Shown here piece after piece: positions 57,600 through 64,000 of a DNA stretch of 64,000 bases; position 1 is the stretch's first letter, and the number at the start of each line of letters is the position of its first letter. The position numbers and the translations under genes were made by a program. Under the pieces are notes generated by a model that ran no database searches, was not told the origin of the DNA, and was given only the letters and a program-made list of their open reading frames with translations. The stretch comes from Gnetum montanum. Lineage: Eukaryota > Streptophyta > Gnetopsida > Gnetales > Gnetaceae. Where the stretch lies: assembly GCA_015680685.1 (NCBI GenBank), contig MNCI01012628.1, forward strand, positions 884,977 through 948,976, in the 5' to 3' direction.

Positions 57600-58935
57600 T
57601 GGTCAATTTGTTAGTGGGTTGCCTTTCACACTGGGGTTGAATACTAAGACCCACAATCTACAAACCTTGGGTGATGGGTGATGCACTTTGCATTGCAAAG
57701 GATTATGAGGACGTGTGGCTGCGAAAAATAGGTGATGTTTAGTCAACCTATGAACACAAAAGACAAGGCTCAGTGGAGTTGTTTCCATTGTGGCAGGAAC
57801 CATTTGAAGAGAAATTTACCTTTGCTTTGCAAACCAGGCTGGTCTGCAACTTAGACACAAGGTGTTGAAACGATGAATACCTTAATCTCAGTGGCAACAA
57901 AAGCAGGTTTGCACCAATTTCAACTTACCTTAATCTCTATTCCTCGCGTAGTCTTTAAGAAGAAATGTTTCTTTCCTTATTGATAGTGGTGCCTCAGATA
58001 ACTCTTTCCCCCAAATTAGTAAAGGAATTAATGTTAAAACCAGTGCATAAAAAAAAATACTAGTGTTCAACTTGTTTACAGGAGGACTGTTTCGAGGGGA
58101 AGTCAGTGTTATTTTCTTAAATTTGAATTACAAGGACTGCCATTTAAAGGATATTTTTATAAATTTCCTTTAGGTGACTGTTTGGTCATTTTGGGAATGT
58201 TTTTTGTTTTAAGTAAACACAACATTGTTGCTAGCTTTCGGTCTTGTACCCTCTACGTTGCAACTTCTGATGGGCTTGGAGTTCTTAGGGAAGTAGAAAC
58301 ACGGTCAGAGATGCACACAATTTCTTTCAAATAAGCATGGCGCCTAGTTAGGAAAGGAGGAAAGGAGAAACATCCATGATGGTCAAAATTTTCAAAATTA
58401 GTGATAAAGTTGAAGGTCAATTTCCTAAATAATTAAAATATTTTGAAGAAGTGTTTAATGATTATAATGAGTTGCCTTTTGAACGAGATGTAGACCATGT
58501 AATTGAAGTAATACATGGTGCAAAATTTGTGTTGAAAGCACATTATAGGTTTTCTATAGAATAATTAAGTGAATTAAAAGCGCAAGTTCGTCAGTTATTA
58601 AACGAGGTTAAAATTAGGCCTAGTGTGTTACCTTGGGGAGGTCCGGTACTTTTCTTCAAAAAGGAAGATGGAACTTTATGACTTTACATTGACGACAGGG
58701 CTCTGGATAAGATCACAATAACAAATACGTATCTGCTATCTATAATCGAGGATTTGTTTGACCAATTAATAGGTGTAGCATATTTTTCCAAACTTGATCT
58801 CAAATCAAGTTACCACTAGATTAGAATTAAGAGAAGTGACATCGAGAAGACAACATTTAGGACAAGGTACAGATTATATGGTTTTGTTGTGATGTGATAC
58901 GGTTTAACTGCCACTCCTAACGTTATAAATATCCC
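57600..58935 (+). pseudogene. Chromovirus-type Ty3/gypsy gag-protease-RT fragment
   Basis: In order: gag end (NLAGQFVSGLPFTL), protease LIDSGASDN near 57980, then the RT entry [83 protein letters not shown] (first catalytic Asp) and RTRYRLYGFVVM-YGLTATP. The fragment stops there, before the DD box. Frameshifts and stops throughout. Its orientation is opposite to the fragment at 51050-52790, so they are not one element in place. Confidence 0.8.
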
Positions 58936-59839
58936 CCTTCTTTCATTTTTCTCATTCTTTACGTGTCTCCTCGTCTTTTCTCCTCTGCCAAGAGGTCCAT
59001 TCTCTCCCATGTGCTGCTATACCTAGTTTCTTATTCTGTCTACTTTCCTGCCCTGTACTGTTTGCTCCATGATTGTTTACTTCGCTTTTTACCACAGTAA
59101 ATTATATTTTACTTCATCCTTTGTTATTTATTTCAGGATTCAGCAGCACCAGAATTTTTGACTTAGGAAATTCCTCTAGTTTAACGGTGAATCTTTCCGG
59201 TGCTGAAATAGCATGATAATCACTTGCAAGAAGCCCATGTTGCAGTATTATATCTCCTTCAATTTTCCAAATTTTCTTGGCTTAATACTTAGAATATTGC
59301 TGATTTATTGAATATCCCTCATTTTACTATACTCAAAGCTACTCCTTTGTGTTAGGATGGTCATAGTGCCAACAAGAAATGTAGGAGAATAAAGAATATA
59401 TTTTGCAGACCTACCCTCAATTATTTGAAGAATGTGAACTCTGATATTACTGTTCGTTCATAGTGGCAAACCCCAGATCTATAGTTGTTGGGTCACAACA
59501 ACAATTCATAATAAAAATTTTGGATACATGTTTAACAATGAAAATCATCAATAATGCTAAAGATAACATGCATCTATGAATCGTAACATAAAATAGAGAT
59601 AAATTCAGAGAGAACCATGATTGCACCAAAAGCATAAATAATTAACAGAAAATTAACCAGATATCAAAAGCCATTGTGATAAAAGATAATAGAAAAGAAA
59701 GTGACTCTCAAGCCCTTACGAAACCAGGGCAAACAATCTGGCAATGCAATTCCATTAATTTTCATCACAATAAATACATGTGCTAATTCCTATCTATTTT
59801 TAGATTTTCTTATGGTTCTTCCATCTTTTCTGAGATCAC
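58936..59839. other. Noncoding, with a possible diverged solo LTR (about 59489-59830)
   Basis: CTCAAGCCCTTACGAAACCAGGGCAAACA and ATACATGTG resemble the LTRs of element I (TTGAGCCCCTAACAAACCCAGG). Ends could not be fixed. The rest shows nothing recognisable. Confidence 0.35.
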
Positions 59840-60252
59840 TTCAGGTTGAATTTAAAAAATTTTTAGGTTTAGGAGTTTGAAAATTTTTTTGGAGATCTTG
59901 TGCGGCTAGTGAAAGGACGGTTTGAGGAAAGTAGGAATAGAGGAGAACAAACTGAAAAAACAAGAGAAACTAAGGGAATAGAAGGCTCTGAAATGACATG
60001 TACAAACCAAGCATTGAACACAAAACGTTTTCGGGGAGTTTCACCCCTCTTCAGTATGTTTCTTACAAAGTGAGTACAACATCCAAGAGCCAAAGTGTGC
60101 TCTTAAAAACAATCCCAACTTTGACAGGAGAAAATAAAAAACGTTAGGATTTTGAAAAAATTAAACCAGCCCACTCGTACAGGCCAAGTGGGGGTGGGAG
60201 TGGAGCACCTAAATTTGTTCCTAACCAGCAAAGATTGCAACTTTTTGGGATT

Positions 60253-62073
60253 TCACCAACGTGAGATCACATCTAGAATGGCGTTTTGGAGTGTCGGATC
60301 TCTTTGGCGCAGTTGACAACGTATAGGGTTTAGGAGTGCCCTCATGTTCAAGGATTTAGTTAAAGGACTAAAATCCATTTTGAAAACGAGAGGGGTCCGT
60401 TTCCTACGAACGCCATGACTTTGATAAAGTCTATCCAGAAGGGATCTCCGTGAAACAGCAGGTACCAGATATAAACATTTGAAAAACAGCCGAATCCGTT
60501 GGAGGTCACCAAGACAAGATTCCCTAAGGAGGTACCTTTTGAGCTTTGCAATGATAAAAGTTTTCTTTTGATGGAAGGGATGCCAAGAGGAGAAAGGGAT
60601 GTATTGGTATGTGTTCACAGGTTTCTTCTGGTAACACTTGGTAGACAAGATACCAGTGTTGAGAAAGTGAGAACCTTTGAAAAAAGTGACATCCAAAATG
60701 TCGATTGCGGAGTCAGAAATGGTGGCGGTAATGTTTATAGAAGGATAAACATTACCATACCTTTCAAGCAAGGTACGAAGGGAATCTTCCGAGCCACCCC
60801 AAATGCCAAAAGCATCATCGATAAACCTTTTAAAATAAAGAAGGTCATCAGACAAAGGAGCGACAAAAACTTGTTTTTCGAGATGACACAAGAAGAGACA
60901 TGCGTAGACAATCGCAAAGTTGCTACCCATGGCAGTGCCCTTGATCTGTTTGTAGACGACCTCGTTGAATTCGAGGTAGTGTTCTTGAAGCATCAATGTC
61001 GAAAGCTCCATGATGGCATTACTGTACAGAGATTGCAAAGGTGTGGGGTTTGCAGCGAAGTAATTATCAACCATATTCTGGAGAGCCAAAAGTCCCTGAT
61101 CCGTGGGAATGCTAGGATACAATGATTCTACATCGAATGTAAAAAGGAGTACATTACGAGGTAGAGATCTAGCATGGAGGTCTCGGATCAGGGCAGAGGA
61201 ATCTTTGAGATGGTTTGGTTGATGACAAAGCATCGGGAACAACAAAAAATGGAGAAGGCGGGAGGCCGATTTCAACAGGTAGCCCTTGTATGAACAAATA
61301 GGGCGTCCAACCATGACTGGTTTGTGGATTTTAGGGATGATGTAAAAAGTACAAGGTTTATGAGCCTTGTTTTGCAACAATGCATCCTTAAAAATAGAGA
61401 GCATTTTTGAAAACCAGTCAATGGAGGAGGACAGTTGGAGATGAAGATTTTCCCAAGGAACAGAATCTACGCATAGGTAGACATCTGAATCGGCGAGTTG
61501 TTGAGTTGCTTCCTTCAAGTACCAGTTGGAATCCAGGACACAAACACCCAAGTTTTTATCTGCAGGTCGAATAACGATACTCTTATCGTTTCGGAGACCT
61601 TGAAGAGCACCAAGGAGACGTCTCGGGAGAAGGGGACAGGTGCAGAAATTGATGGGGGTGAGAGTAGTTTCGATGGTGTCTAGGCAACAACGAATGCTAT
61701 GCTCTAGCTCCATATTACAAGAGCTGACAGGGGGACTCCATTTACTGGTGGGGTGAAGTTTTATTTTAGCCAATTTTAGAGTAGCCAAGAATTCAGAAGA
61801 CGGAATGTTGTCTTCTGGCTGATTTTTAAAGAAATTTTGCAAGCACAAGAGACGGGCAAATGAGGCAGATTCTTTAAGGATGACCGATTTATCTATGGGA
61901 GGTGGATGAGGGATGAATTTTAAACCGAAGCCCAAAACCTTAATGTCATTTGCGGAGAGGTTTCGAGACGAAAAAATGTGGACCGTGAAATTCGTTATTC
62001 GGTTTTCGATTTCGCGGACTGTTTTTTGTGCAAAAAGCAAACAAGCATAAGCGTTTTGATCAAGCGCAGGTAA
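60253..62073 (-). CDS. Penelope-like reverse transcriptase, uninterrupted frame
   Basis: The minus-strand frame is open for about 606 codons after an upstream TAG at 62074-62076. Numbering from a TTG-encoded residue at 62040: N-terminal conserved region SANDIKVLGFGLKFIPHPP (30-48), IRPADKNLGVCVLD..WY (157-175), FYIIPKIHKP (232-241), motif A FDVESLYPSIP (302-312), motif B QIKGTAMGSNFA (365-376), motif C RFIDDAFGIW (405-414), LDVTF (449-453) and NTYQYIPFSSWHP (477-489), the counterpart of the Penelope YLHYSSCHP block. All catalytic Asp residues are present. The usual C-terminal GIY-YIG nuclease is missing; the frame ends at ISRW. No ATG lies near the frame start, so the true start is unknown. 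It would copy element RNA in the nucleus. Confidence 0.88.
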   Translation of the reverse strand, partial: LPALDQNAYACLLFAQKTVREIENRITNFTVHIFSSRNLSANDIKVLGFGLKFIPHPPPIDKSVILKESASFARLLCLQNFFKNQPEDNIPSSEFLATLKLAKIKLHPTSKWSPPVSSCNMELEHSIRCCLDTIETTLTPINFCTCPLLPRRLLGALQGLRNDKSIVIRPADKNLGVCVLDSNWYLKEATQQLADSDVYLCVDSVPWENLHLQLSSSIDWFSKMLSIFKDALLQNKAHKPCTFYIIPKIHKPVMVGRPICSYKGYLLKSASRLLHFLLFPMLCHQPNHLKDSSALIRDLHARSLPRNVLLFTFDVESLYPSIPTDQGLLALQNMVDNYFAANPTPLQSLYSNAIMELSTLMLQEHYLEFNEVVYKQIKGTAMGSNFAIVYACLFLCHLEKQVFVAPLSDDLLYFKRFIDDAFGIWGGSEDSLRTLLERYGNVYPSINITATISDSAIDILDVTFFKGSHFLNTGILSTKCYQKKPVNTYQYIPFSSWHPFHQKKTFIIAKLKRYLLRESCLGDLQRIRLFFKCLYLVPAVSRRSLLDRLYQSHGVRRKRTPLVFKMDFSPLTKSLNMRALLNPIRCQLRQRDPTLQNAILDVISRW

Positions 62074-62740
62074 CTAGAAGGTCAAATGAGAGCGCAAGGT
62101 GGGTTTTTGGGCGACGGGTGAAAAACTCAAAGGGAGGAGGGTTCGGGCGGTTGCACAGATTGCGCAAAAGGATGAGTGGGAAGGGGGTTGCTTTGGGCAG
62201 ATGTTAAAGCAAATGTCCCAGAGACAATGGGGGTGGAGTTCAAGGTTTGGGGAACAAGGGGAGTATGGGGGGCTAAGCCCTTTGAATTTGGGCTAGGCCT
62301 TGTGGGTTTAAAGACCCAAAAGGAAAAGCATAAGCATTAGACTCCATGGAGTCAATGTTACCAGCACTACCAACGAAACCCAAACAAGGCTGAGAACTAC
62401 AACCATCATTGTTAGAGGACCCACAATTGATGTTTATGGCAGCATCGAGCCCATGGTTTAGGGAGGAGAAAGCAGAACCAACGTTGAGGGAGGAGAATGC
62501 AGGATCACCATTGCTGGAATCTGCAGAGGCAGCAACTGACGGAACGGCGGACGCGCAACCCAACACAAGGCTAGAGAACGGGCAAGGCACAGTAGTGGAA
62601 GGATCAGAACCAGGCACAGGGCGCAGCAGAAGCACCAAAACCAAACGAGGACACAGGAGCGGCGGAGGTCAACGCAGGTACAAAGACCACCACGTGAAGC
62701 GCAGAGTTTGAGTGTGCGGAGGAAGAGGTAGCAATACCTG
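62041..62740. repeat. Left arm of inverted repeat between Penelope copies
   Basis: Inverted and similar to about 62845-63540. Includes the 5' part of both copies: the CTCTGCGCTTCACGTGGTGG block, ACTCCATGGAGTC, and the start of the RT frame. The centre (62741-62844) is about 100 bp of non-matching AT-rich sequence. Confidence 0.88.
62273..62660 (-). CDS. Upstream ORF of Penelope copy 1 (uncertain)
   Basis: Minus-strand frame of about 123 codons, rich in S, A, G and N (AFSSLNVGSAFSSLNHG). The same frame is open in copy 2 (62916-63275) with few residue changes and a different end. A second frame on the same stretch (CFCCALCLVLILPLLCLA) is open in both copies too, so coding cannot be told from chance in this GC-rich leader. 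Confidence 0.3.
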
Positions 62741-62831
62741 CGAAAAACCTGAAATGATTTAAATTCTAAATTCAAAAAATCCGTGATTTCCAATCCACCA
62801 ACTTTGCTCCTGCATCTTCAGGTTGAATTTA

Positions 62832-64000
62832 GACATTCTTTTGTAGGTTTTGCTGCCTCTTCCTCCGCGTGCTTAGACTCTGCGCTTCACGTGGTGGTCT
62901 TTGTGCCTGCGTTGACCTCCGCCGCTCCTGCGTCCTCATTTGGTTTTGGTGCTTTTGCTGCGCCCTGTGCCTGGTTCTGATCCTTCCACTGCTGTGCCTT
63001 GCCTGTTCTTTGGCCTTGTGTTGGGTTGCGCATCCGCCGTTGCGTCAGTTGCTGCCTCTGCAGATTCCAGCAATGGTGATCCTGCATTCTCCTCCCTCAA
63101 CGCTGGTTCTGCTTTCTCCTCCCTAAACTGTGGGCTCGATGCTGCCATAAACATCAGTTGTGGGTCCTCTGACAATGATGGTTGTAGTTCTCAACCTTGT
63201 TTGGGTTTCGTTGAGGGTGCTGGTAACGTTGACTCCATGGAGTCTAATGCTTATGTTTTTCTTTTGGGTCTTTAAACCCACAAGGCCCAGCCCAAATTCA
63301 AAGGGCCGGGCCCCCCCTACTCCCCTTGTTCCCCAAACCTTGAACTCCACCCCCGTTGTCTCTGGGACATTTGCTTTAACATCTGCCCAAAGCAACCCCC
63401 TTCCCACTCATCCTTTTGCGCAATCTGTGCAACCGCCCGAACCCTCCTCCCTTTGAGTTTTTCACCCGTCGCCCAAAAACCCACCTTGCGCTCTCATTTG
63501 ACCTTCTAGTTACCTGCGCTTGATCAAAACGCTTATGCTTGTTTGCTTTTTGCACAAAAAACAGTCCGCGAAATCGAAAACCGAATAACGAATTTCACGG
63601 TCCACAATTTTTCGTCTCGAAACCTCTCCGCAAATGACATTAAGGTTTTGGGCTTCGGTTTAAAATTCATCCCCCGTCCACCTCCCATGAATAAATCGAC
63701 CATCCTTAAAGAATTTGCCTCATTCGCCCGTTTCTTGCGCTTGCAAAATTTCTTTAAAAATCAGCCAGAAGACAACATTTCATCTTTTGAATTCTTGGCT
63801 GCTCTTCAATTAGCTAAAATAAAACTTCGACCCATCAGTAAATGGTGTTCCTCTATCAATTGTTGTAATATGGAGCTAGAGCATAGCATTCGTTGTTGCC
63901 TAGACACCCTCGAAACTGCTCTCACCCCCATCAATTTCTGCACCCGTCCCTTTCTCCTTGGTGCTCTTCGAGGTCTTCAAAACGATAAGAGTATTGTTAT
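62832..64000 (+). mobile_element. Penelope-like retroelement, copy 2 (runs off window)
   Basis: Mirror image of copy 1's 5' half, head to head with it. It contains the leader, the ACTCCATGGAGTC palindrome at 63232-63244, a proline-rich frame (63240-63456) and the beginning of the RT frame. Confidence 0.82.
63510..64000 (+). CDS. Penelope-like reverse transcriptase, copy 2, N-terminal part
   Basis: Open for about 163 codons after TAG 63507-63509 to the window end. It aligns with copy 1 from LPALDQNAYACLLFAQK through SANDIKVLGFGLKFIP, MELEHSIRCCLDT and NDKSIVI. Differences are scattered substitutions and a 9-12 bp in-frame deletion (PLLPRRLLGAL in copy 1, PFLLGAL here). The catalytic part lies beyond the window. 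Confidence 0.8.

Larger units (their letters stand above)
59855..62816 (-). mobile_element. Penelope-like retroelement, copy 1
   Basis: Contains one long RT frame (60253-62073), a 5' region (62074 to about 62740) shared in inverted orientation with copy 2, and about 400 bp of 3' sequence. A 15-bp repeat TTCAGGTTGAATTTA occurs at 59840-59854 and 62817-62831 and may be its target duplication or a shared element end. No GIY-YIG endonuclease domain is recognisable after the RT. Limits are inferred from these repeats. Confidence 0.75.

Noticed and set aside
60499-61125. 208-codon plus-strand ORF
   Set aside because: It is the antisense shadow of the Penelope RT frame, with no recognisable domain.
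1-64000. tRNA or rRNA genes
   Set aside because: Only tRNA-like promoter boxes in SINEs and primer binding sites were found. No sequence folds into a complete tRNA by eye.

Overview
This is repeat-rich nuclear DNA from a land plant, most likely a conifer or other gymnosperm. The evidence is an RRM gene of the plant BPA1 type with GT-AG introns, nested LTR retrotransposons with plant-type primer sites, tRNA-derived SINEs, and Penelope-like elements, which among seed plants are best known from conifers. The species cannot be named from sequence alone. There are no prokaryotic features.

Layout. 1-14305: a decayed Ty1/copia element (F). Its 5' LTR is interrupted by an Athila-like element (B, entering from the left). 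Its pol is split by a complete but pol-less Athila-like element (A, 4779-12016, minus) with a perfect 5-bp target duplication (GGTTG). 14557-29632: a minus-strand LTR element with a tRNA-iMet primer site (D, target duplication TTCAA). Its interior has no recognisable retroelement gene but carries a decayed copy of a CCR4-type deadenylase (EEP) gene. D's right LTR is split by a 9.7-kb Athila-like element (C), which itself holds a solo LTR. 29638-31673: remnant of another minus-strand Ty3/gypsy gag (G). 31674-39619: a 5'-truncated Athila-like element (E) with gag, protease, RT, RNase H and integrase, all broken by stops. 39620-40855: 3' end of a third, divergent relative (H).

42080 onward: first three exons of a BPA1-like RRM gene. 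The remaining exons were not found, so the rest of the window may be one very large intron. It contains a TRIM-like element, SINEs of two families, chromovirus pol fragments, a solo copia LTR, an L1-type LINE fragment, and at the right end two Penelope-like elements head to head. The left Penelope copy has an uninterrupted reverse transcriptase frame of about 600 codons with all catalytic motifs.

Relationships. A, B, C, E and H share a polypurine tract ending in GGGGGTA, LTR ends TGATGA(G).../...CTCATCA (degenerate in H) and, where visible, a tRNA-Asp-type primer site. E represents the autonomous design. A and C lost pol yet transposed, presumably served in trans. B and C carry an extra ORF in the env position ending in a long coiled coil. 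All well-preserved LTRs of the A/C/E group hold an array of GCGATATCGC-like palindromes just upstream of the TATA box. The most notable items are this Athila-like family with its accessory ORF and palindrome array, the deadenylase capture by D, and the inverted Penelope pair.
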